DNA of 56,590 nucleotides from contig JAMPFU010000004.1 in the NCBI GenBank assembly GCA_023664385.1, forward strand, positions 1 through 56,590, given 5' to 3'. Position 1 is the first letter of the stretch. Every line of letters starts with the position of its first letter. Of this stretch, positions 27,412-35,616 are shown piece after piece. Made by a program: the position numbers and the translations under genes. The notes under the pieces were generated by a model. The model made no database searches. It was not told the DNA's origin and saw only the letters and a program-made list of their open reading frames with translations. Source of the DNA: Clostridium sp. (lineage in GTDB: Bacteria; Bacillota; Clostridia; Lachnospirales; Lachnospiraceae).

Positions 27412-28974
27412 TTACCTATCTGTGTTTATTCCCCTAGTCTTAAGTACATCTATTAAATAGCCTATCACTTTCTGACACACTTCCTCGTTAATCCCCTCCT
27501 CCGACTTCATACATAGCTTGGCATGAACAAGGTTTCTTTTCTTCCTTATCTCATGAGCGTTTGATGCCTCGTTGCCCATCCACGGAGGAGGGTCAAGGTT
27601 ATCAATCTCTTTGATGTAATCAAATAAATTAGCTTTTGTCTGCCCATCAGACAATAAATAATCTTCAAGAAAGAAATTTTTTCCCTTAATCTCCGATAAC
27701 CAATCAATTAAAACTGCCTCCAATATTGAACCAGCAAGAATGAGTGTAGCCTTATATGCCTCATTCTTAAAGCATATGTTCAGTTCTTTGAGGTCCTCAG
27801 TTAGGAACGTTTCCAACTGTTCTTTACAATATATTTTTATTTTTCCTGCTACCTCCACATTAAGAATATCCTCAACTGTCTCGGATGTTTCTTCTTCAGT
27901 ACGACTTTTATTTAAACGCTCACAATACTCATTAAATTTCTGCAGTTGTCCATAATCTCGAATACCAATATCGGTCAACATATTGAAATCAGCAATATAT
28001 TGTTCCTCTAGCGCAGGCAAGACAATCGGAAGCTCTCTTATTTCCTTCAAGGAAATTCTTTGTATTATATTACCACCCACATATTTTACATTTATAACCA
28101 TTTTACCTATATCACTATTAAGATAAAAGTATAGGTATTCAGGAAGTATATTTCTGCATTTAATTACAAAGAGAAATGGAGAAGCATAAATGCGTTCATC
28201 TCCATCATAATTAAAAAGGTACGCTTTTGTCTTTTGTAATTTCGTTGGTGATAATAAGACATCGCCCTTCTGCAAAATTATACCAGTCGGTGTACCCATT
28301 TCGATAGCTGATACGTCGAGAGGATATTCTAAATCGCACACTCTCAACACCTTTACTTTTTCATCACTTTTATTACAGAGACTTGGCAATAAGATTTCTG
28401 CAACCTCTGAAAGACGCACCGTATACTGCTTACTTATAATTTCTCTCAGTTTCCTATTCTCTCTAGAGTATGTCTCAGGCAACATACTTCCTTCAAGTAA
28501 ATCATTCTTAGAAATATAATCGAATTCAAATGAATCGCTGTTTTCCGGCAAATCGCCACCGTTCACCCACCCTTCAAGTAATTTAATAAAATCATTCCAT
28601 TCATCTGTATAAGATTCTGGCATAACAAAGCTACCATTCTTATCTATATGAGACACTCTCTCATAACACTTCCCATTGAATAATGCAACTCTCAGTCCTG
28701 TTGATGGAGTCTTTGAAAGTTGAATAACATAAAACAACGTCCCAGTATTCACAAAAATATTTCCCACTTTATATACTCCTACAATATGATACTTCTTCTG
28801 AATCGCATCAACATATCTCTGGCAAGAGATAGATAAAGAAGTCGTGATAAATGCAATTTCTTTCCTGTCCCCACCTTCTATAACATGCGCTAACAATTCA
28901 TCGTTCCATTTATTTGTCTTAACGCCTAATGCATACTTCTTCCTTTCTTCAATAAGATTACCGATGTCAAACAT
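27412..28974 (-). CDS. Type I restriction target-recognition-like protein fused to HEPN-like domain
   Basis: The 520-residue protein has three parts. Residues 1-180 resemble the C-terminal region of N6-adenine methylase-type proteins (RVALFNG, then FDYISKNDLL), without a catalytic NPPF/Y motif. Residues 185-345 look like an HsdS half: LSEVAEILLPSL, QKGDVLLSPTK, LPEYLYFYLNSDIGKMVI and ISLKEIRELPIVLPALEEQ. Residues 400-515 are helical with HEIRKKRNLVHAK (474-486), the R-x(n)-H motif of HEPN-like ribonuclease domains. No hsdM or hsdR is adjacent. It has AGGAGG and a consensus promoter at 29120-29147. A defence role is inference; a solitary DNA-recognition protein is the alternative. Confidence 0.65.
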   Translation of the reverse strand: MFDIGNLIEERKKYALGVKTNKWNDELLAHVIEGGDRKEIAFITTSLSISCQRYVDAIQKKYHIVGVYKVGNIFVNTGTLFYVIQLSKTPSTGLRVALFNGKCYERVSHIDKNGSFVMPESYTDEWNDFIKLLEGWVNGGDLPENSDSFEFDYISKNDLLEGSMLPETYSRENRKLREIISKQYTVRLSEVAEILLPSLCNKSDEKVKVLRVCDLEYPLDVSAIEMGTPTGIILQKGDVLLSPTKLQKTKAYLFNYDGDERIYASPFLFVIKCRNILPEYLYFYLNSDIGKMVINVKYVGGNIIQRISLKEIRELPIVLPALEEQYIADFNMLTDIGIRDYGQLQKFNEYCERLNKSRTEEETSETVEDILNVEVAGKIKIYCKEQLETFLTEDLKELNICFKNEAYKATLILAGSILEAVLIDWLSEIKGKNFFLEDYLLSDGQTKANLFDYIKEIDNLDPPPWMGNEASNAHEIRKKRNLVHAKLCMKSEEGINEEVCQKVIGYLIDVLKTRGINTDR

Positions 28975-29119
28975 AAATGCTAAACCTCCTATATAGCTGC
29001 CTATTTCAGCGATATGCGAAATATTATTTTCATCAACATATCCACATTGATGACAAATTAATTATATTTTAATTTTACATACGTCCCCTATTTTCTTTTA
29101 AAAATCCTTTGGTAAGAAT

Positions 29120-29147
29120 ACTATACCATTAAGACTAAGAAAGTCAA
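29120..29147 (-). promoter_or_regulatory. Promoter of the TRD-HEPN gene
   Basis: On the minus strand TTGACT (29142-29147) and TATAGT (29120-29125) are 16 bp apart, giving a 5-prime leader of about 140 nt. The rest of 28975-29173 is AT-rich with no other signal seen. Confidence 0.65.
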
Positions 29148-29173
29148 CAATATTAACTTGCAGCTTTCTTTAC

Positions 29174-29572
29174 TTATTGCAGATTTTCAATTTCCTCTTT
29201 AGTAAGGAAAGTATAATCCATAATTTTCTCAATAGGTTCATTATTGGCAATCATTTTTTTGCAGCCTCAATACAAGCTTCTTCCCAGCCTATTTCCCTGT
29301 CTTCTACCCCGGCTTCTACTCTAGATTCTTCCCAGCCTTTTTTTCTGGCTTTTTCCCTAGCTTTTTCCATGGCTTCTTTCCTTTTTTCTTTCCCGGCTTC
29401 TTCTAAAGATTTTTTCAATCTCAATGACGTCATTTAAGGACATTTGGGGAATCATTTGGATAATCTTCTCTTTTTCCATTCCGTCATTAAGCGGATTAAT
29501 TACAAATGTTTTAACCGTTTCCTTAACTGCCTGTTCTTTTTCTTCTTCAAAAAAGCGTCCTGCTTTTGTCAT
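29174..29572 (-). pseudogene. Rpn-nuclease-like C-terminal remnant with two frameshifts
   Basis: From the ATG at 29572 (preceded by AGGAGGGAG) the frame reads MTKAGRFFEEEKEQAVK and an amphipathic segment. It leaves frame at an A6 tract just after NDVIEIEK. The next frame gives Lys/Glu/Arg-rich helix repeats (AREKARKKGWEESR) and stops at an A7 tract. A further one-base shift restores IEKIMDYTFLTKEEIENLQ and a TAA at 29174. Charged helices followed by this terminal helix pair are typical of the C-terminus of Rpn/PD-(D/E)XK transposase-like nucleases. The catalytic N-terminal domain is absent. An intact family member lies at 36225. Confidence 0.6.
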
Positions 29573-29609
29573 ATTTATCTACTCCCTCCTACTACAATGT
29601 ATTTATGGT

Positions 29610-29685
29610 TAATATCCTTAACATCCAACTAGGATATTACCCGTCTTGTTGCTTAAGCTGCTAGAATGTATGGAGCAATCAGCAT
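29610..29685 (-). other. Ten-residue ORF and hairpin ahead of the Rpn remnant
   Basis: AAGGAGG precedes an ATG at 29685 that reads MLIAPYILAA and stops at 29653. An 8-bp perfect stem (TAATATCC / GGATATTA, 29610-29639) follows before the remnant gene. The layout resembles a leader peptide plus hairpin but may be leftover sequence. Confidence 0.25.
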
Positions 29686-29731
29686 AGCAGATTCCTCCTT
29701 GGACTAAAAAATTTTATGTAACATTGTTTTT

Positions 29732-29941
29732 TCAGCTTCCTGCTCTGAATAATAATTTTTTGTAAAAAAGCGTCAGTTCTCCTGCCTGTTTCCATTTTAA
29801 CTCTCTGTAGGTTTTATTTACAAAAGCCGCCATATCAACAGGGCTGTCTTTCAGTTCCCAGATATCATCACTAAATCTTTTCTTCCCGATTATTTTCATA
29901 AGCTCGTTTAAATCTTCCTGACCGATGCTGATTTCTATTTT
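29732..29941 (-). pseudogene. Gene remnant, open frame of 69 codons without start
   Basis: The minus strand is open between stops, reading EISIGQEDLNELMKIIGKK, then SPVDMAAFVNKTYRELKWKQ and ending LFRAGS. The composition and helical pattern look like the C-terminus of a real protein, but no ATG with a ribosome binding site opens it. The first ATG, at 29899, would give 55 residues. No family recognised. Confidence 0.35.
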
Positions 29942-29962
29942 TTAAAAAATAAAAGAAGAACA

Positions 29963-30010
29963 AAAAGGAGCTGTCACACTAAGTAATTCGTTAAAGTGAC
30001 AGCACCTTTT
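29963..30010 (-). terminator. Terminator downstream of the large paralogue pair
   Basis: A 15-bp stem with one mismatch (AAAAGGAGCTGTCAC at 29963-29977 against 29996-30010) is followed on the minus strand by a T-rich run. The core GCTGTCAC is shared with the hairpins at 43483 and 47391. Confidence 0.75.
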
Positions 30011-30124
30011 GTTATGAATTATTTTCATTTCTTGTACGAAATAGCGAAACTATAATCCATTACCATCTATCCTGTTTTCCATGAAATTGCAATCCATGTA
30101 CTCCAGCTTCCCACATGTTAAACT

Positions 30125-31633
30125 TCAAAATCCAAAATATTTCTCTCTCAGCTTATGATTTGCCATGACGCTGAGATATCGTTTTAATTGCAGCCTGCCT
30201 ATATTATGCGTCACATTTCGACTTGTGATACCCCAATTATATTTCGCTTTTTCTATCACTTTCCCCGCCTCACGGTTCTCGTCGGAAATTTTTTTCAGCA
30301 GCCTTAATGCCGCACGATACTCAATTTGGCTCCCATTCTGCAGGAACTCATAGAACATGCTTTGGAACGGATAGATTCGCTTATAGTATTGGTCAATTTC
30401 AACAAAAAGCATTAAAAATTCTTTCAGAAATCCATCCTTATTTTCCATCCACCCATCCATATTTTGAGTGATTTCCTTATAATCAAGTGCTAAGTTTTTC
30501 AGCCATTCATCCACCTCCTTGGAAAGAATGACCTCCTCCGTTCCATCCCACCAATACAGGCGGTCATCATCCGATAGATAATAATTTGGTTTCCCCTTCA
30601 GCTCCTCCGGGGTATCACAAAAGGTAAGCCAGCCGTTTTGACAAAGAAATTTGCTTGTTCTGACTGGAGGAATCGGCGCATTTGCCAGCCTGCTCCGTTC
30701 CTCCTGCAGCTCCCTGGACGCATACTCCTTCATGATTTCGTCATGATAGACATTCTCCCGCACTTCCTTCCAGCATTCCCAAAAGCTTTTTTCCTTAAGC
30801 TCAGCGGTCAGATATACAATTACCCGAGCTGGCAAAATCAAGGAATAATTCGCAATATCTGACAACGCAGCATTTCCTGCTTCTTTCCTTTCCCGCCGTT
30901 TTTTCCTGATGAGTGTCCAAATCCGCTCAACAGCCTGTTCCGTCGTATGCTTTTCTAAAAATATTTCCAACGCCCTTTTGCAGCCGTACACGTCTGCCGG
31001 GTATGTGCCTGATTTTATTTCTGCATCGGTCAGAGACTCTGTTCCGTTCGTAATGTACATCAAGTCGCTGAATTCCACTCCTCCCGCTCCATAGCACAAT
31101 CCTCTAGGTATAAATCGCATGACATCCTCAAATCTCAAATCGCTATGATACTCAAGCCGTTCCAGAGCATACGCCTCTGCAATATCCCACAGCCGAAATC
31201 TTTTATTCAATGAAAAGCGGGTTCCCAATACCTGATTAATCCAGCCGACATACTCGCAATCATTCACACTTTCTCCATCAATTTCTGCAACCCCCGGCTT
31301 GTCATCCCAAACTTCGTATAAAAAGTGTACTGCCGTGACAACATCAGCAAATTCCTGCCCGCCAATTTTTCCTGAATAAAATTTTTTCTGAGCAGCGTCG
31401 AATCCCGCTGTTTCCCACGCATCATCCTCAAAATAGTTGAAATGAAAATTTACTTTTCCTCCCGGATACAGCTCAATCGGTTTGAGCAAAGCCATGTCAT
31501 GTCCGTACATGCTTATTGTTTCAAACTGCATCATTCCGCCATAATTTAACAGCTTTACGACCTGCCTGGCAAATTCCTCTCCCTTATCCTCCGGAATATC
31601 TATGCATCCTGTATAACTACCAAATGTTCCCAT
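30125..31633 (-). CDS. Large protein of unknown function, paralogue 1
   Basis: The 502-residue cytosolic protein has no signal peptide, transmembrane helix or recognised motif. It is paralogous to the next gene upstream. Both begin with an SSx/IxE(D/N)K..EF segment (IPEDKGEEFARQVVKLL here), share an RxxxWD block (FRLWDIAEAYALERL, residue about 150), and end with a matching NH+Rxx(+)xxGF sequence (MANHKLREKYFGF here). Aromatic and acidic residues are frequent. TAGGAGG precedes the ATG, 10 bp after its partner, and a terminator follows. It is probably a two-gene operon of related subunits. No function should be assigned. Confidence 0.75.
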   Translation of the reverse strand: MGTFGSYTGCIDIPEDKGEEFARQVVKLLNYGGMMQFETISMYGHDMALLKPIELYPGGKVNFHFNYFEDDAWETAGFDAAQKKFYSGKIGGQEFADVVTAVHFLYEVWDDKPGVAEIDGESVNDCEYVGWINQVLGTRFSLNKRFRLWDIAEAYALERLEYHSDLRFEDVMRFIPRGLCYGAGGVEFSDLMYITNGTESLTDAEIKSGTYPADVYGCKRALEIFLEKHTTEQAVERIWTLIRKKRRERKEAGNAALSDIANYSLILPARVIVYLTAELKEKSFWECWKEVRENVYHDEIMKEYASRELQEERSRLANAPIPPVRTSKFLCQNGWLTFCDTPEELKGKPNYYLSDDDRLYWWDGTEEVILSKEVDEWLKNLALDYKEITQNMDGWMENKDGFLKEFLMLFVEIDQYYKRIYPFQSMFYEFLQNGSQIEYRAALRLLKKISDENREAGKVIEKAKYNWGITSRNVTHNIGRLQLKRYLSVMANHKLREKYFGF

Positions 31634-31643
31634 GCCTAACCTC

Positions 31644-33065
31644 CTAAAATCCTAAAATCTCCTGCCTGCGCCTGTGATTTGTAAGCAATGACGAAAATGC
31701 TCCCATCGCCTTAAAATCAAAGGAACGCCGATTGTATCTGAGCACCCATCGGATTGCCTGCATTCTTGTCAATTCCGGAAAATAGCAGGCATCCCGATTC
31801 ATAAAATCCCTATAGAAAAAAAGTGCTTTTCTATAGTTGTTATCCTCCTGATGCTCTAAAAACTCCAACACAAATTTCTGATCCACAAAGCGGCATCCCC
31901 ATTCCTGATCCAGTTCTGTTATAATCTGTGCTAAAAGCGTCTCCATGTCACAATCTTCTAAACTCGTTTTTGTAAAATTTTCTTTCCAATCTGACAAACA
32001 TTCCCGCATATCATCCGATAAGCAAAGATCCTTTTCTTTCCAAAATTCAATAAATTCATCTTCATTGTCCCTCCGGATTGCTTTGTAAAATGGGAAATAT
32101 CCCTCAGGCTCCTTCTTCTTTTCTTCCTTTGTATTCTCTTCCTCTTTGATAACCTCCGAATATCCCTTTATTCCCAATTCCTCCCACGCATCCCAAAACT
32201 TGCGCGAGACTGCATATGCATATCCTTGGACAATGATGGACGGCAGAGCATAAAGCGATACCTCCGCAATCGTTCCATAATTGAATTCCTCAGCTAATTC
32301 CTGTCTTTCCTGCAAATCTGCATCGAGCAACTTTCGTAAAAATGCCTTTACATTTTCTTCGTTTCCACTCTCTATCATTGGCTTGATTGTTTGGTAAACA
32401 TAGTACGGAAGTTGTCCGGCGCGTGCCGTTTTTATTTCCGATTTCCCGCCTTCAAACAGCTCTCTTGGAGTTGTCAGTTCATCCGAATCTATTAAAATAG
32501 CTGCAAAAAGCTGTTCATCAATTAATTTGCAAAAATCAAAGGAATGCGAATTCAATATCATTCTTGGCGTGAGGTCTGGATAGTTTCCCGTACGCTTTAA
32601 AAAGCACAGCATGTCCCACATTCTTTCCCGATGTCGAAATCTGAGGGTAATTCCCAGCACGCTTTTTATCAGATAAGCATATCCTTCTATCTTGCAGGGG
32701 TTATCGTGATACATCAGATAGCAGTGTTCTTCTGAATACGCCTCCTGCATGACCATAATCATGTTCATCACTACCCCAAATTCGTCATATCCTCTATCCT
32801 GCACAGTAAGCACACAGGTATTCAAATCATATTCCGCCACATCCCTTTTCTTCTTCTCAAATATGGAATAATCGAAACGAACAATCCCATGCTCATCCGG
32901 TTTTGGCTGCCGGACAACAGTAATGACCTGCCCGCCCAGCACCATCTTTTCCGTTTTCCGAATCCCGCAGCTATCTAAGAGCTGCAAAATATAACGATTA
33001 AATTCATCCCTTTTGTTTTCAGAAATTGCTACTGTTCCCTCTAATTTGTATGCACAGTCACTCAT
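31644..33065 (-). CDS. Large protein of unknown function, paralogue 2
   Basis: The 473-residue protein resembles the adjacent 30125-31633 product over its whole length but at low identity. Compare ISENKRDEFNRYILQLLDSC, RERMWDMLCFLKRTGNYPDL and the C-terminal LLTNHRRRQEILGF. A Lys/Glu-rich hinge (EEENTKEEKKKEPEG, near 309) separates two helical halves. Its second half contains FYKAIRRDNEDEFIEFWKEK. AGGAGG precedes the ATG. An ancient tandem duplication that has since diverged is the simplest reading. No family is recognised, and no export signal is seen. Confidence 0.75.
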   Translation of the reverse strand: MSDCAYKLEGTVAISENKRDEFNRYILQLLDSCGIRKTEKMVLGGQVITVVRQPKPDEHGIVRFDYSIFEKKKRDVAEYDLNTCVLTVQDRGYDEFGVVMNMIMVMQEAYSEEHCYLMYHDNPCKIEGYAYLIKSVLGITLRFRHRERMWDMLCFLKRTGNYPDLTPRMILNSHSFDFCKLIDEQLFAAILIDSDELTTPRELFEGGKSEIKTARAGQLPYYVYQTIKPMIESGNEENVKAFLRKLLDADLQERQELAEEFNYGTIAEVSLYALPSIIVQGYAYAVSRKFWDAWEELGIKGYSEVIKEEENTKEEKKKEPEGYFPFYKAIRRDNEDEFIEFWKEKDLCLSDDMRECLSDWKENFTKTSLEDCDMETLLAQIITELDQEWGCRFVDQKFVLEFLEHQEDNNYRKALFFYRDFMNRDACYFPELTRMQAIRWVLRYNRRSFDFKAMGAFSSLLTNHRRRQEILGF

Positions 33066-33145
33066 TCAACAACCTCCTTTTTTAATGTTAATTTTGTATA
33101 ATGCTATCATCCTCGGTCGGATAATAATAACTCTTGCATCCTTCA

Positions 33146-33283
33146 TCAAATGCAAAGTTGCAAAAGATGTACCCATTTTACTTCTCGGTCGAGTGATTCC
33201 ATGTAGAGATTTATCTTGCCAACATATTCAGGCTTGAACTCTCGATTTTCAATTTTCTTTTGAATAAACACTCTTTGATTCAC
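33146..33283 (-). pseudogene. DUF1016/YhcG-type nuclease remnant
   Basis: The open stretch reads VFIQKKIENREFKPEYVGKI followed by NLYMESLDREVK. This matches the KxxxFKPEYxGKMNFYLxxLDxxVK segment of DUF1016 PD-(D/E)XK proteins, where the catalytic ExK lies just before. The frame is broken on both sides (a TAA 13 codons before the GTG at 33283, a TGA at 33146) and lacks the domain's start and the expected ENPSIGIILC continuation. It sits in the 384-bp gap between the unknown paralogues and the secreted protein; the rest of the gap (33066-33449) shows no other feature. Confidence 0.5.
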
Positions 33284-33449
33284 ATATTCATATAAAATAT
33301 GCGTTCTTCCATTGTTTTACACGCCGACATGATTTTGAGATGATTTATAATCCACGGCGATTAAACCCTTTCAATATTATTTCCTAGCATATTGGCTCTC
33401 TTGTCAATACTGCTATATCAATTTTGTGTATAATATAATTTATTATACT

Positions 33450-34409
33450 TTATATTTCTGGATTCTTCAATAGTTTTATGTACCATTCCACTACCGTTTC
33501 AGTTTCCGTAACTGTTTCATAAATGGTATATTCAATCGGTACAGTTTGGCTGCCTTTGTCACAATTATCAACTTCATGTTCCTCGCCAAAGATAATGACT
33601 GTTTTTTTGCCTGAATCCTGAACCGTCATTTTCAGCCCGTTGTTATCGGCAAATGTCTGCAAAGACCTGATACCGGCTGATGTTACTAAATTGATTGTTA
33701 CTCCGGCATCCCTGTTATCCCAAAAAGGCTTTTTACCCATATACTCATAAAAAGCAGAATCAATTACATGCTGTGCCGTACCCGCACATTCCTCATTGTG
33801 TCCATAATCGGAGCTTTTCGTCACGCTGTTCGTTGAACTGCTGTCCAGTCCGTAAATGCTGCTGATTACGGATGCAAGCCGGTCTGCATACGGGTTTGGC
33901 TGGTTTCCCGCATAACAGTTCACATGCAAGCCTTCCAAGGAAGTAACCCCTTCAAAAACAAACGTGCCGTCCGTGAAGACACCCTTGACCGTGGTGTCAT
34001 GCTCAGGCATAGTGAAAGCAATAATATCCTCCACACCATCCGTCAGTTCCATGGCTTCATATATGCCGTCCTTATTCGTCATTGCCGTTTCCGCATATGT
34101 AAAGCCTTCGTCAGCTTTAGGGATAAGCTCAACCCTATCCCCCGCAGAGAAGCTTTTTTCAGTTTCCTCCAAAATTTTGTCATTTTCAGAATCATAAAAA
34201 TACAGCCTGCCGTTTTCTGAACCGGCAATCGTGACCATATAAGCCGTTTCATCCTTTAGCTGTTCAAAGTCGCTGTCATTTAAGTCCTGTGCCGGTTCTT
34301 CATTTTCGGCAAAGCTTACCGATATGCTCCCCGTTACCGAAGAAAAAAACACGGCAAACGCCATTCCAAGTGCGAGTATCTTTTTTGATAACTTCTTTTT
34401 TAATTTCAT
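33450..34409 (-). CDS. Secreted protein with C-terminal FGEEHEV/ETETVV module
   Basis: The 319-residue protein starts with a classic signal peptide: Lys-rich n-region, hydrophobic core ILALGMAFAVFF, and a likely cleavage site after SVSFA. Residues about 55-145 look like a Gly/beta repeat ending in FTMPEHDTTVKGVF. A middle domain carries HNEECAGTAQHVIDSAFYEY. The last 50 residues (VIIFGEEHEV, CDKGSQTV, ETVTETETVVEWY) are duplicated in the neighbouring lipoprotein. AAAGGACAGG precedes the ATG. It is probably exported to the cell surface or medium. Function unknown. Confidence 0.7.
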   Translation of the reverse strand: MKLKKKLSKKILALGMAFAVFFSSVTGSISVSFAENEEPAQDLNDSDFEQLKDETAYMVTIAGSENGRLYFYDSENDKILEETEKSFSAGDRVELIPKADEGFTYAETAMTNKDGIYEAMELTDGVEDIIAFTMPEHDTTVKGVFTDGTFVFEGVTSLEGLHVNCYAGNQPNPYADRLASVISSIYGLDSSSTNSVTKSSDYGHNEECAGTAQHVIDSAFYEYMGKKPFWDNRDAGVTINLVTSAGIRSLQTFADNNGLKMTVQDSGKKTVIIFGEEHEVDNCDKGSQTVPIEYTIYETVTETETVVEWYIKLLKNPEI

Positions 34410-34475
34410 AAATCCCTGTCCTTTCTTTCATTAATTATCTATGTAAACACAAAAACCTTTGTGGATGCATAAAAC

Positions 34476-34496
34476 AAAAGGAATTTAATTCCTTTT
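34476..34496. promoter_or_regulatory. 21-bp perfect palindrome upstream of the secreted protein gene
   Basis: AAAAGGAATT, a single T, then AATTCCTTTT forms a perfect dyad about 67 bp upstream of the 34409 start codon. It has no run of T long enough for a terminator in the gene's direction. It could be an operator; no regulator is identified. Confidence 0.3.
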
Positions 34497-34634
34497 CCTC
34501 TCTGTGGACATGCAAACACATCCACTCTGTAAATATGGTAGATTTTGCTGTGAAAAAAAAGAAAAAGATGACCTGTGGGATTTTATCCTGTCTATAGGAC
34601 ATTCATAAGAATTTCATATAAAACAACAAAAAAG

Positions 34635-34674
34635 GAAAAGAACCTGTCTGTTTAACAGACAGGTTCTTTTCCCT
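34635..34674 (-). terminator. Terminator of the Thr-rich lipoprotein gene
   Basis: The stem GGAAAAGAACCTGTCTG pairs with its complement across a short loop and is followed on the minus strand by CCTTTTTTG. It lies just downstream of the stop codon at 34728. Confidence 0.85.
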
Positions 34675-34727
34675 TATATGAATTTATTTTTCTCCAATAT
34701 TCAATTTTTATTATCTATTGTTTATCA

Positions 34728-35468
34728 TTATTTTGCAGCACCACATTTAGAACATTCATAATGGTCAACTACTGTTTCAGTTTCTGTAACTGTTTCATAA
34801 GTTGTATACTTAACCCATACTCCTTGAGCACCCTTATCACAAACAGGCACTTCATGTTCCTCACCAAAAACAATGACTATTTTTGTTCCTGAATTAGCAA
34901 TATGCTCACTATAGGTTCCATCTTCAAAGTTAGGTGGTGTTTCTGTCCAACCACATGCCTTACATCTAGCAACACTCATATCCTTAGTTACTGGAATCTC
35001 TTTGGTGGTTTTCACTTCTTTAGTAACAGCAACCCAATTGTGGGAACATACATCTGCTTCTGTCGTTGCCGGTCTTTCTGTTGTTGCAGGAGATACCGTA
35101 GTTGCAGGTGCTTCGGTAGCTGCAGGCTTTTCCGTAGTTGATGGTGCCACTGTTGTTGACGGCTTTTCCGTAGTTGCAGGTGCCACTGTAGTTGATGGCT
35201 TCTCAGTTGTTGAAGGCTTTACAGCAACAGCTTCAGTAGCTGCCTCCGTTGTTTTTTTATCTATTTCGGTGGTTGTCGGTTTTACCGTAACAGCCTCCGT
35301 GGAATCTTCAGTATTTTTAGCTGTTTCAGTGGTTGACGGTTTTTCAACAGTAGTATCAGCAGATTCTGCAGATGCGTCCGTCACGGTCGGAGAATTTTCA
35401 GCAGGTGCTTTGGAAGCACTGCCGCATCCGGCTGTGGAATCCATAATAATGATGCACATAACAAACAC
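34728..35468 (-). CDS. Thr-rich lipoprotein with C-terminal FGEEHEV/ETETVV module
   Basis: The first 20 residues form a hydrophobic segment ending in a lipobox-like STAGC, so Cys 15 is the likely lipidated residue. Residues 30-140 are low-complexity Thr/Glu/Ala/Pro (PSTTEKPSTT-type repeats), a wall-spanning stalk. The last 50 residues (VIVFGEEHEV, CDKGAQGV, ETVTETETVVDHYECSKCGA) repeat the C-terminus of the adjacent secreted protein, with an added zinc-knuckle-like CSKC. The start is unclear. AGGAGG is followed by ATG (35487), but that frame stops after two codons. The coding frame opens only at a GTG (35468) 22 bases past the site, so a frameshift or rare start is possible. Confidence 0.65.
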   Translation of the reverse strand: MFVMCIIIMDSTAGCGSASKAPAENSPTVTDASAESADTTVEKPSTTETAKNTEDSTEAVTVKPTTTEIDKKTTEAATEAVAVKPSTTEKPSTTVAPATTEKPSTTVAPSTTEKPAATEAPATTVSPATTERPATTEADVCSHNWVAVTKEVKTTKEIPVTKDMSVARCKACGWTETPPNFEDGTYSEHIANSGTKIVIVFGEEHEVPVCDKGAQGVWVKYTTYETVTETETVVDHYECSKCGAAK

Positions 35469-35587
35469 AAAAAATCTTTTATTCCATATAAATTCCTCCT
35501 CTCATTGAAACTAAAAAACAAAGTTATATGTAATATGTTCTCCATGGCTTAAAAAGTAAATTTTTGGTATAATTATACATCAAGGGA

Positions 35588-35616
35588 ATTATAAACGGTT
35601 TTTGCAGGAAAGTAAA
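35588..35616 (-). promoter_or_regulatory. Promoter of the Thr-rich lipoprotein gene
   Basis: On the minus strand TTTACT (35611-35616) and TATAAT (35588-35593) are 17 bp apart. About 40 bp around it match the promoter region of the Rpn gene at 37144-37172, including a second TATAAT after CTTGAT. Confidence 0.65.

Noticed and set aside
35002-35508. 168-codon plus-strand frame opposite the Thr-rich lipoprotein
   Set aside because: Low-complexity Val/Ala/Ser antisense of the Thr/Pro repeats; the other strand has lipobox, promoter and terminator.
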